DNA from: CAYVSF01 sp046482855
GTDB lineage: Bacteria > Bacteroidota > Bacteroidia > Bacteroidales > UBA12077
Length of the DNA stretch: 15,283 nt
Reading direction: 5' to 3'
NCBI GenBank assembly: GCA_046482855.1
Contig: JAWOEH010000059.1
Coordinates: forward strand, 1 to 15,283
Shown: in pieces, positions 1 to 7,231 of the stretch
Layout: every line of letters begins with the position of its first letter
Position numbering within the stretch: the first letter of the stretch is position 1
Position numbers and translations under genes: made by a program
The notes under the pieces: model-generated
The model's input: only the letters and a program-made list of their open reading frames with translations
Told to the model about the DNA's origin: nothing
Databases searched by the model: none

Positions 1-675
1 CTTCGCATATACCTGGTAATTAAAAGCCCCCCAATTTCGTGAGGCGCCTTGATGATAAAGCGCATCCAGGTTATTGAAAGAGACAAGAAAATCGTACTGC
101 AAATGGGAGGTTACCGATGGGTTCTCAACAACCCCTGTTACCCGATAAGCGTGCTTTCCATCGACAGTGAGCATGCGCCCAATGGGATCTTCCTTCCCAA
201 AATACTTTGTCGCCACCCTTTCGGTAATCACCATCTCATCGTCCGATGCCAAAGCTGTGGAAGCATCGCCACGTAAAAACCGACAACCAAGCAACTGAAA
301 AATAGCCGGATCGGCCAATAGCACATAGTCCTCGTAAAAGGTGTTATGCTGATATTGCACCAGGTTTTTCTCATCCCAACTGTATCGTCCCAAACGAGCA
401 TACGCTTGAATTTCCGGAAATTGCTCTTTCATAAGCACAGGTACAGGTGCCGACATACCAGCGAAATACTCGCCCTCCTGCGGATTATCGAGTACCATGC
501 GCACCAACCGATTCTTGCCGGGCAAGTGTTGGTCATAGCTCCACTCATAGGTAATGTGCATCCAGGCAAGCAAACAACTGGCAATGCCTACCGATAACCC
601 CAGTACTCCCAACAGCGAATACCATTTATCACGAAAAAAGCAGCGCATAGCCGCCACAAAATTTGATTTAAACAT
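1..675 (-). CDS. ABC transporter permease, MacB/FtsX type (partial, C-terminus off the left edge)
   Basis: The minus strand is open from the ATG at 675-673 to base 1, giving 225 codons with no stop, so only the N-terminal part is in the window. After a short basic cytoplasmic start (MFKSNFVAAMRCFFRDKWYS) there is one hydrophobic segment at about residues 20-37. A long extracytoplasmic stretch follows, with motifs such as DDEMVITERVATKYFGKEDP and GRMLTVDGKHAYRVTGVVEN, which are typical of the MacB periplasmic core domain. Proteins of this kind are inner-membrane permeases that work with an ATPase and couple ATP hydrolysis to export or envelope mechanics rather than classical import. The three further membrane segments expected at the C-terminus are missing. 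The gene is divergent from the response regulator/histidine kinase pair, and permease genes next to such pairs are often their targets (inference). The substrate is not predictable. Confidence 0.88.
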   Translation of the reverse strand, partial: MFKSNFVAAMRCFFRDKWYSLLGVLGLSVGIASCLLAWMHITYEWSYDQHLPGKNRLVRMVLDNPQEGEYFAGMSAPVPVLMKEQFPEIQAYARLGRYSWDEKNLVQYQHNTFYEDYVLLADPAIFQLLGCRFLRGDASTALASDDEMVITERVATKYFGKEDPIGRMLTVDGKHAYRVTGVVENPSVTSHLQYDFLVSFNNLDALYHQGASRNWGAFNYQVYAK

Positions 676-817
676 AACGGTAAAGATTTCTTGCTCACAA
701 AGACCATTCTGTTTTAACATCGCTGCATGCAAGCCGAAAAAATAGAGCCGGGGATTTTTGATAGACCCTAATGCGCTCAAATGGCACAAAAAACAATTTC
801 TCTACAAATTTTGTTGC

Positions 818-824
818 TACTTTG
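818..824 (+). promoter_or_regulatory. Possible -7 promoter box for the two-component operon
   Basis: TACTTTG at 818-824 is close to, but one base shorter than, the Bacteroidota -7 consensus TAnnTTTG. Transcription starting about 7 bases later would leave a leader of roughly 20 nt before the GTG at 852. That fits the GTG as the true start and argues against the upstream ATG at 771. No convincing -33 TTTG is seen. Confidence 0.3.
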
Positions 825-851
825 GCATACAAATTTGAAACAGAACACAGC

Positions 852-1532
852 GTGAAAGTATTGGTCGTTGAAGACAACAAACAGCTTATTGAGGATCTTT
901 CCGAATTTTTAACCATTAACGGATTTATTGTTGAGCAGGCCCAAACCTATGGGGAAGCCATAGACAAAACAGCTATCTATCAATACGATGTGGTGCTGAT
1001 AGACCTGGGACTGCCCGATGGGAATGGGTTAGACCTTATACCCATTATTCGGCAAGATCGGCCGGATACTTCCATTTTGATACTTACAGCCAACGATGGC
1101 ATCGATTACAAAGTAAAGGCCTTGGAATGGGGTGCCGACGATTACCTGACCAAGCCCTTTCATAAGGCGGAGCTGAATGCACGCATCCACTCCATTTTGC
1201 GGCGAAAATTGGGCACTCAGGAGAACACCCTGACCATTGGCTCCATAACCGTTGATCTTTCCGGAAGAGAAGCCCGGGCAAACAAAAAACTCCTACGCCT
1301 GACACGAAAAGAATTTGACCTGCTGCTATTCCTGATATACAATAAAAACCGCCTGGTTACCCGCGAAGGAATTGCCGAGCACTTGTGGGGCGACCATATC
1401 GACCAGGCCGATAACTTCGACTTTATTTACAACCACATAAAAAACCTGCGTCGGAAAATTGTGAAGGCCGGGGCCTACGATCCCATTCAATCGATGTACG
1501 GAATGGGCTACAAATTTATCACCGAGGAATAA
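852..1532 (+). CDS. OmpR/PhoB-family response regulator
   Basis: This is a two-domain cytoplasmic transcription factor of 226 residues from a GTG start. The receiver domain (about residues 1-118) has the acidic pair in VVEDN, the phospho-acceptor Asp51 in VVLIDLGLPDGNG, the T/S switch in ILTAND, and Lys101 in DDYLTKPF. The C-terminal winged helix (about 125-223) carries the OmpR-type signature LTRKEFDLLLFL and ends in a wing-like MYGMGYKF. The frame is also open upstream to an ATG at 771, but the extra 27 residues are unlike any receiver N-terminus and a promoter-like box lies inside them, so GTG 852 is preferred. The stop is 4 bp before the histidine kinase, which shows an operon. Likely targets are the divergent permease gene and the downstream TonB receptor gene; this is inferred from position only. 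Confidence 0.93.
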   Translation: MKVLVVEDNKQLIEDLSEFLTINGFIVEQAQTYGEAIDKTAIYQYDVVLIDLGLPDGNGLDLIPIIRQDRPDTSILILTANDGIDYKVKALEWGADDYLTKPFHKAELNARIHSILRRKLGTQENTLTIGSITVDLSGREARANKKLLRLTRKEFDLLLFLIYNKNRLVTREGIAEHLWGDHIDQADNFDFIYNHIKNLRRKIVKAGAYDPIQSMYGMGYKFITEE

Positions 1533-1536
1533 TTTT

Positions 1537-2790
1537 ATGAAACGCATACACCTGCTCTCCAAAACCGTATTTATCTATTTGCTGCTGACACTGGTTTCCT
1601 TTATCATCAGCGCCGTTATTATTCAGCGTGAGGCCAACCACCACATGCACAGCATTCTTGACGAACGCTTCAAGTATCGTGAACACCACATTCTCCGATC
1701 GTTAGAAAACGATAGCAGTTGTCTGCGAAATACTGCAACTCACCAGGTAACCGAGCTTACATCGTTGCCCGAAAACCCCGAAACGCAGTTCTCCGATACG
1801 CTGATAGAAGATGAAGAGACCGGACGACCCAACTATTTTCGCAAAAAGACACTGTATACCACCCGCAACGGTGCGCATTACAAAATTGTGATGCTCAAAG
1901 AAGCCCAGGAGCTCTACCGCTTTCGCGATGATGTCTTTCACATTGTGCTGCCAGCCTTTATTTTGCTGATGCTTGCCACTTTCCTCTCCACCTATTTGTT
2001 AAGTGGCTATTTCATGGCCCCTTTCCGGCGCATTTTAAAACAAATGCGTACCTACAAAATTGGTGAACCCATTGCGCTGAATAAAATACACACCTCCACC
2101 TACGAATTTGCCCAGCTAAAGTCACTCTTCGAAAGTATGCACCAGCGTATTGAAAAAGATTATGTAAAGCTAAAAGAGTATACCGAAAATATGTCGCACG
2201 AGCTGCAAACCCCACTGGCTGTAATTCAGAGCAAGGCAGAGTCGCTATTGGCCCACAACTCGCTGAGCGAGGAGGATATGGAACGCGTAAAAGCCATTTA
2301 CGAAGAGGTACAACACATCTCGAAGATGGGCAAATCCCTGAACCTGCTAACACGCATCGAAAACAATGCCTTTCGGGAGCTGCAGCCCATTGCCACTGCC
2401 CCCTTCATAAGGAAATACCTGGAACGTATTCAGGAAATTGCCGAGATGAAACAGCTTCAGTTTGATTTGGACTTGAACGATTCGCATACGCTCACGATAG
2501 ATCCGGATCTGCTTACCTTGTTGCTCAATAACCTGCTGAAAAATGCTCTGAGGTATTCACCGGCACAAAGCAGCATTCGTATTAGCACCACACAAACCAC
2601 ATTGCAAATAGCCAACCAGGGTGCTCCCCTTCCCTTTCCCGAAAACAACGTATTCGACAGACTTAAAAAGGGCAGCAAGGAAAAATCCCACGGACTGGGC
2701 CTGGCTATTGTAAATAGTATCTGTCAGGCAGCCGATCTTTCCGTTACCTACCGATACGAAGGAGAACAGCATATTTTCACCATCGCTTAA
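1537..2790 (+). CDS. Membrane sensor histidine kinase
   Basis: This is a 417-residue inner-membrane sensor kinase and the cognate partner of the regulator that ends 4 bp upstream. Two membrane segments (about 9-30 and 137-157) bracket a sensor region of roughly 105 residues outside the membrane. A HAMP-like linker follows (about 158-212). The HisKA domain carries the H-box NMSHELQTPLAVI with phospho-acceptor His221. The HATPase domain has the N-box LLNNLLKNALRYSP (about 329-342), a degenerate G1 region (IANQGAP, without the usual DxG Asp), and the G2 box HGLGLAIVNS (385-394). The sensor region matches no domain I can name, so the signal is unknown. The weak G1 box is common in Bacteroidota kinases of this class and does not by itself suggest loss of activity. 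Confidence 0.93.
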   Translation: MKRIHLLSKTVFIYLLLTLVSFIISAVIIQREANHHMHSILDERFKYREHHILRSLENDSSCLRNTATHQVTELTSLPENPETQFSDTLIEDEETGRPNYFRKKTLYTTRNGAHYKIVMLKEAQELYRFRDDVFHIVLPAFILLMLATFLSTYLLSGYFMAPFRRILKQMRTYKIGEPIALNKIHTSTYEFAQLKSLFESMHQRIEKDYVKLKEYTENMSHELQTPLAVIQSKAESLLAHNSLSEEDMERVKAIYEEVQHISKMGKSLNLLTRIENNAFRELQPIATAPFIRKYLERIQEIAEMKQLQFDLDLNDSHTLTIDPDLLTLLLNNLLKNALRYSPAQSSIRISTTQTTLQIANQGAPLPFPENNVFDRLKKGSKEKSHGLGLAIVNSICQAADLSVTYRYEGEQHIFTIA

Positions 2791-2831
2791 AAACAATAAG
2801 GAGTTCGTATTGTTTGAAGGAGCATAGCGTT

Positions 2832-2864
2832 TAGTTTTTATTTAGATTAATTAAACAAAAACTA
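2832..2864. promoter_or_regulatory. Imperfect palindrome upstream of the TonB receptor gene
   Basis: The arms TAGTTTTTATTTA (2832-2844) and TAAACAAAAACTA (2852-2864) are inverted repeats of 13 bases with one mismatch, separated by 7 bases. The site ends about 25 bp before a promoter-like box and 70 bp before the receptor start. It could be an operator, for example for the response regulator encoded just upstream, or part of a weak terminator for the kinase operon. A second short inverted repeat (AAACAATA 2791-2798 / TATTGTTT 2808-2815) directly follows the kinase stop. Confidence 0.3.
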
Positions 2865-2888
2865 CAAATTTTCCATAGAATCGGATCT

Positions 2889-2896
2889 TTATTTTG
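2889..2896 (+). promoter_or_regulatory. Possible -7 promoter box for the TonB receptor gene
   Basis: TTATTTTG at 2889-2896 matches TAnnTTTG at all fixed positions but one. It lies 37 bp before the ATG at 2934. No clear -33 element is seen. Confidence 0.28.
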
Positions 2897-2933
2897 TGGG
2901 GAAAAGAAGTACAAATTTAAAAAACTAGTTATC

Positions 2934-5366
2934 ATGCGTAATCACTTTCTCGCACTTACCATACTTTTCGTCTTTATTGGCTTTACAAGCCACTCGCAAC
3001 AGGCTCCTGTGGAGCGCCCCTCCTACACCATCGAGGGGAAAGTGGTGGATCAGAGCAGTAAAAAAGCCATGGAGTATGCCACCGTTGTGCTGTTATCGGA
3101 GCGGGACAGCAGTCAGGTAAACGGCATTGTCTCCTCCTCCACGGGGCATTTCAAAATGAAAGTACAGCAAACGGGAAACTACATTCTTTCCGTGGGCTTT
3201 ATCGGGTTTAAAACCGAATACATTCCCGTGCAGATCACCGAAAATAACCGCCATACCGATGTGGGCACCATTTCGCTTCATGCCAAACAGGAGGAGCTGG
3301 GCGAAGTAGTTGTAAAAGCCAACGAACACGATGTGGAGTACCAAATTGATAAAAAGGTGGTACATGTAGCAGAACAGTACAGCGCCATATCCGGTTCGGC
3401 CGTGGATATTCTGGAGAATGTGCCCTCGGTACAGGTAGATATCGAAGGCAACATCTCGTTGCGCGGCAACAGCAACTTTACGGTGCTCATTGATGATCGA
3501 CCCACGGTTTTGGAGGCTGCCGATGCTTTGCAACAAATTCCGGCAGGCATGATAAAAAATATCGAGATCATCACCAATCCTTCGGCCAAGTACGACCCGG
3601 AAGGGACTGGCGGCATCATCAACATCATTACCAAGAAACGTACGTTACAGGGAGTTAGCGGCATTAGCCACCTGAATGTGGGTTTGGATGAAAAATACGG
3701 AGGCGATTTCCTGTTAAATTACCGCACTGAGGAGTTCAACTTCTTTGTGGGTGCCGATTACAATAAGCGTAGTTACCCCGGGTACATCACCGAGGAGCGA
3801 CGCACCTACGGCCCCGACACCACCTTCTACCTCACAGCCGATGGCGACCGCGAGCGCCAGCGCGAATCCTATAGCATGCGCGGAGGTATTGAGTGGAGCC
3901 CCAACGACAAAAATATGTTCAACGTGCAGGCACGCTACGGCAGCCGATCGCATCAAAGCCTCTCCAATACCAACTATCAGGAGTGGAACAGCTATGAAAC
4001 CACACCGCTGAACTATACCAACAGAGGCGACAGTGAACGTTCCGGAGAATTTGTCTCATTACAATCGAACTACGAACGTACCTTTAGCTCCAAAAAGCAT
4101 AAGCTGTCTCTTGAACTGATGCTCTACCAGCGCGATGGCGAAGAGGAATCGATAAATACATTGCTTGACGAAACCAAGGCTATCAGCTTCAGCCAAAAAT
4201 CAACCGAGAAAGGCCCCTCGCAAGGTTTGCGCTACCGGGTAAACTATACCCAACCCTTTACCGATGAATTTAACCTGGAAGCCGGATTGCAGGGACGCTA
4301 CCGCGACTCGGAAGAGAGCAATGAAATGTTCAATTACGATTCGGCCACCGACGACTACCTATTTCAGCCCCAATTCAGTCACGAGGTAGAATACAAACGC
4401 AACATACATGCCGGTTACGCTCTGGTGCGCGGCGAGCGCAACAGCTTTGGCTACCAATTGGGTCTGCGCGGCGAGTACACCTACCGCGATATTAACCTGA
4501 TGGAAAGTAACGAGAACTTCAACATCGACCGATTCGATCTGTTTCCTACGGCACACTTCTCCTATCACCTGCCCAACGAACAGCAGTTTATGGCCAGCTA
4601 CAGCCGCCGCATCGACCGCCCCCGAGGCTGGTACCTGGAGCCTTTCTACACCTGGTCCGATGCCTACAACATCCGGCGCGGAAACCCCGATCTTGAACCC
4701 GAATACATCAACTCCTACGAGATGGGCTACCAGAATACCTTCGGCTCCAACTCCGTATCGATGGAGGTGTACTACCGCACAACAAAAAACCGCATCGAGC
4801 GCATTCGCAGCGTGTACGACAGCAAAGTAACCCTGCGCACTTACGAAAATGTGGGTACCGACTACTCGTTGGGTACCGAGCTGATGGTGAACATGACGCC
4901 TGTACAGTGGTGGGAAAGCAGCCTGACGGGCAATTTCTACAATTACCGCGTTAAGGGCGAATTCAATGGCGTGGATTTCGACAAAGAGAGCTTTACCTGG
5001 TCGCTCCGCTGGAGCCAGTTATTCTCGTTGACCGAAACTACCCGCCTGGAGATCAATCCCATGTATCATAGTCCCGAGGTGGAAGCCCAGGAGCGCGAGG
5101 AGGGATTCTTCTATGTGCACGGCGCCGTTCGCCAGTCGTTTATGAACAACAAGCTGAATGTTACCCTGCAGGTGCGCGATATCTTTTCCACCGGAAAACA
5201 TGAGTCCACCATTGAGGGTGCCAACTTTTACAACTACCGCCTGTACGAACATGAGGCGCCCATGGTGATGCTGAACATTACCTGGCGCATCAACAACTAC
5301 AAAAATGGCAAACGCAATGGCCGTGGCGGCGACATGAACGGCATGGATCAAGGCATGGAAGAGTAA
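2934..5366 (+). CDS. TonB-dependent receptor-like outer-membrane beta-barrel protein
   Basis: This 810-residue outer-membrane protein begins with a Sec signal peptide (about residues 1-22; hydrophobic core ALTILFVFIGF, likely cut near SHSQ). A CarboxypepD_reg-like domain follows (about 31-115: YTIEGKVVDQSSKKAMEYAT and later GNYILSVGFIGFKTEYIPV). Next is a plug domain (about 135-235: SGSAVDILENVPSVQVD, GNISLRGNSNFTVLIDDRP, NPSAKYDPEGTGGIINIITK). The rest is a long beta-barrel of the OMP_b-brl_3 type. After the last strand there is a hydrophilic Gly/Met-rich tail (NGKRNGRGGDMNGMDQGMEE), common in this subfamily. There is no SusD partner next to it, so a SusCD glycan system is not indicated; the ligand is unknown. 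It sits directly downstream of the two-component operon, has its own promoter-like box and terminator, and may be regulated by that pair. Confidence 0.93.
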   Translation: MRNHFLALTILFVFIGFTSHSQQAPVERPSYTIEGKVVDQSSKKAMEYATVVLLSERDSSQVNGIVSSSTGHFKMKVQQTGNYILSVGFIGFKTEYIPVQITENNRHTDVGTISLHAKQEELGEVVVKANEHDVEYQIDKKVVHVAEQYSAISGSAVDILENVPSVQVDIEGNISLRGNSNFTVLIDDRPTVLEAADALQQIPAGMIKNIEIITNPSAKYDPEGTGGIINIITKKRTLQGVSGISHLNVGLDEKYGGDFLLNYRTEEFNFFVGADYNKRSYPGYITEERRTYGPDTTFYLTADGDRERQRESYSMRGGIEWSPNDKNMFNVQARYGSRSHQSLSNTNYQEWNSYETTPLNYTNRGDSERSGEFVSLQSNYERTFSSKKHKLSLELMLYQRDGEEESINTLLDETKAISFSQKSTEKGPSQGLRYRVNYTQPFTDEFNLEAGLQGRYRDSEESNEMFNYDSATDDYLFQPQFSHEVEYKRNIHAGYALVRGERNSFGYQLGLRGEYTYRDINLMESNENFNIDRFDLFPTAHFSYHLPNEQQFMASYSRRIDRPRGWYLEPFYTWSDAYNIRRGNPDLEPEYINSYEMGYQNTFGSNSVSMEVYYRTTKNRIERIRSVYDSKVTLRTYENVGTDYSLGTELMVNMTPVQWWESSLTGNFYNYRVKGEFNGVDFDKESFTWSLRWSQLFSLTETTRLEINPMYHSPEVEAQEREEGFFYVHGAVRQSFMNNKLNVTLQVRDIFSTGKHESTIEGANFYNYRLYEHEAPMVMLNITWRINNYKNGKRNGRGGDMNGMDQGMEE

Positions 5367-5386
5367 GCCGGAACAACATATATTTC

Positions 5387-5429
5387 AACCCCTTTGGTAC
5401 TACAATGTATCGGAGGGGTTTCTTTTTTC
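5387..5429 (+). terminator. Rho-independent terminator after the TonB receptor gene
   Basis: AACCCCT (5387-5393) and AGGGGTT (5414-5420) form a 7-bp stem that is followed at once by a T-rich run (5421-5428). The reverse strand has no T-run after the stem, so the terminator serves the receptor gene and not the convergent cyclase gene. Confidence 0.7.
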
Positions 5430-5452
5430 GGTAAGATCCGCTTAAAACAACA

Positions 5453-6541
5453 TCACTTCTTCTTGCGCTTCACCTGCACCAGCGCAATGGCCTTTCGCTT
5501 GCCTTTTAACTTCACCTTCTCCAACTCTTTAAAGGTAAAGTGCGGGTGTTCGTTTAGCAATACGTAAAGATCGGCCGATAGTAGCAGTTCGCTGCGGTAC
5601 TCGTTGCACATGGACTCGATGCGGGCGGCGGTATTCAGGGTATCGCCATTATACGAAATATCTTTCCGAATGGCCCCCACCTGCAACACCATTACCTCGC
5701 CCACATGCAGGCCCGCCTTAAATTGAGGCACCTCGCCATAGCGGCGCTTGTAGTAGCGGCTGCGGCGCTGCACAGTACGCTGAAAAGCATAAAACGCCCG
5801 CAAACAATTGTTTTTGTGCACCCCTGCCCGTTCGCTCCAGGAGATGATGGCGCCATCGCCCACATATTGGTAAATTTCGCCCGAGTAGTTGTCCACCACG
5901 GCCATGTCGTTGAATACATCCTGCACTAGGTGGCTAAACTTGCGGTGCCCCAACTTCTCGGCAATGGTGGTGGACTTTTTCATATCCACAAACATAAAAA
6001 TGCGGCGCTGCTCCATGGGTTTGTTCAGCAGTCCCAGGAGCCAGATACGGATGTTGCCGCGCCCGATTTTGCGAATCATCTGCTTGGTAAGATTCCCTAA
6101 AAAACTGAACAGATAAAAATAGACCAAAAAGCGGTACAGGGTAATATCAGCAGGAGGCAGTGCTGCAAGCCATTGCTCGTACCGAAACCCCGTATAGGCT
6201 GCCAACGGAAGCGGCTGAGAAACCAGAAACAGAAGCAACACCGACAGCAGGTACAACACCGACTTGAGAAAAAGCATTAAGCGCAACGGAAAAAAGCGTA
6301 ACAGGCGGTAGGTAAACAGCCCATCGATACAACTGAACATGAGCGAGGTGCCAAAGCTTACCCACAGCAGCACCGGATAGAGCGAGGTAAACTGCCACCG
6401 GTTAAAATGGCGCATAAAAAACTCCTCGTGGCCGGTGAGGAAGACAAAAAACAGCCAGCTCAAGGCCCAAAAAGCCCAGTACAACATGAGGTTGCGAAAG
6501 AAATTGTGCAAACGTATCGACCATTTTTCTGCTGAAAACAT
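5453..6541 (-). CDS. Membrane-anchored class III adenylate/guanylate cyclase
   Basis: This 362-residue protein has about four to five hydrophobic segments in its first 150 residues (around 18-36, 52-72, 86-108, 135-150). A C-terminal class III cyclase catalytic domain follows (about 178-355). The two metal-binding aspartates are present: Asp186 in IFMFVDMKKST and Asp229 in YQYVGDGAIISW. The transition-state Asn303/Arg307 pair is in GDTLNTAARIESM, and the GLHVGEV segment is canonical. It should therefore be an active enzyme making cAMP or cGMP at the inner membrane; I cannot decide the base specificity from sequence. It ends in a strongly basic tail (VKRKKK). The gene is convergent with the TonB receptor gene and appears monocistronic. 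The ATG at 6541 lies very close to a perfect TAnnTTTG box, so transcription may begin at or inside the annotated start; Met19 (codon at 6487-6485) is an alternative start. Confidence 0.88.
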   Translation of the reverse strand: MFSAEKWSIRLHNFFRNLMLYWAFWALSWLFFVFLTGHEEFFMRHFNRWQFTSLYPVLLWVSFGTSLMFSCIDGLFTYRLLRFFPLRLMLFLKSVLYLLSVLLLFLVSQPLPLAAYTGFRYEQWLAALPPADITLYRFLVYFYLFSFLGNLTKQMIRKIGRGNIRIWLLGLLNKPMEQRRIFMFVDMKKSTTIAEKLGHRKFSHLVQDVFNDMAVVDNYSGEIYQYVGDGAIISWSERAGVHKNNCLRAFYAFQRTVQRRSRYYKRRYGEVPQFKAGLHVGEVMVLQVGAIRKDISYNGDTLNTAARIESMCNEYRSELLLSADLYVLLNEHPHFTFKELEKVKLKGKRKAIALVQVKRKKK

Positions 6542-6545
6542 ACCA

Positions 6546-6553
6546 CAAAATTA
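6546..6553 (-). promoter_or_regulatory. TAnnTTTG-type promoter box at the cyclase gene
   Basis: On the minus strand, 6553-6546 reads TAATTTTG, an exact fit to the Bacteroidota -7 consensus. It is only 4 bp before the annotated ATG, so it implies either a near-leaderless mRNA or a later start codon. No well-placed -33 box was found. Confidence 0.3.
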
Positions 6554-6860
6554 GGCAAAAGTTCTTTGCGCTTACGCAAGGCAGGCAGTTTGGTTGTGGA
6601 AGGTTATCAACAAAATCAGGCATTGCAGCGAAAGGTGCTAAGCTGGTGTGGGTTGTGGAATATTGTATCGGAGAGGTTTCAGGAAATGGTGTGCGATTAG
6701 GAATTCTATTTATTGGTGTCCGGGGCTGCGAAAATAAGAACCAATCAATACTTTATGTCCCACCGTGTATTTTAATAAAAGATAAGAAGTCAATTTTACC
6801 CAGTAAGCAATATAACTTCTCAAATAAACTGTTAAGTTGTAGCCTATACAGGTAAATAAA
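6554..6860. other. Non-coding junction between chromosomal backbone and AT-rich accessory DNA
   Basis: No credible gene is seen in this 300-bp stretch. GC content falls from backbone-like near 6600 to AT-rich beyond about 6700. It contains ATTGGTGTCCGG at 6712-6723, identical to 12 bases of the end of the MITE-like element at 11481. That suggests an abandoned transposon end at the edge of the accessory region. Confidence 0.45.
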
Positions 6861-7064
6861 CTAACTGGACAAGGCCAGGTTGTCGAAAATTTCTCATCAA
6901 ACTCTGTTGTACCTTCTATTTAAAAGGGGTTCTATAAGGTACACTCCATAATTTGATTCCTATTTCCCATATTGTTCATGTTCTTGAATACGTTTTCCCA
7001 ATTCGAATTGGGTTTGTACCATAATTGCATTTACCGCATGTGCAAGACTTCTTTGGGATTTAGA
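6861..7064 (-). pseudogene. Decayed DUF1016/YhcG-like N-terminal fragment
   Basis: Read on the minus strand from 7064, one frame of 68 codons encodes RSLAHAVNAIMVQTQFELGK, then RIQEHEQYGK, an in-frame stop, NYGVYLIEPLLNR, two more stops, and FDNLALSS. The order of features (AVN, an E/W-x-x-G-K-R-I segment, E-x-x-G-K, YGxxLI, and NL) matches the N-terminal domain of DUF1016/YhcG proteins. Those are putative PD-(D/E)xK nucleases often found near restriction systems. No start codon and no nuclease domain are present, so this is a remnant. The assignment rests on pattern memory, not on a database search. Confidence 0.55.
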
Positions 7065-7192
7065 TTACTACTTAAAAAAAAGAAAGAAAATTTTCTACGG
7101 TACTATATTCAATTATAGGACTTTCCGATAAATTTTGAATATACACAGTTGGTTGTTCGTATTTTCTCCTTATTTTGTGTTTCTTTTTTTCA

Positions 7193-7200
7193 TATATTTG
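7193..7200 (+). promoter_or_regulatory. Promoter box for the methyltransferase gene
   Basis: TATATTTG is an exact TAnnTTTG match, 31 bp before the ATG at 7232. A TTTG lies upstream at 7174-7177, somewhat closer than the ideal -33 spacing. An initiation site near 7207 would exclude the in-frame ATG at 7175 and support 7232. The MerR-like domain of the enzyme may bind near here for self-repression (inference). Confidence 0.45.
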
Positions 7201-7231
7201 TAACCAATGTGTAATGTTTAATAACGTGGTT

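Noticed and set aside
771..851. Upstream in-frame ATG giving the response regulator 27 more residues
   Set aside because: The extra residues do not belong to a receiver domain, and a promoter-like box lies inside them; GTG at 852 starts exactly at the first receiver strand.
6646..6855. 69-codon plus-strand frame
   Set aside because: It has no family features or promoter, crosses a composition change and includes the transposon-end motif.
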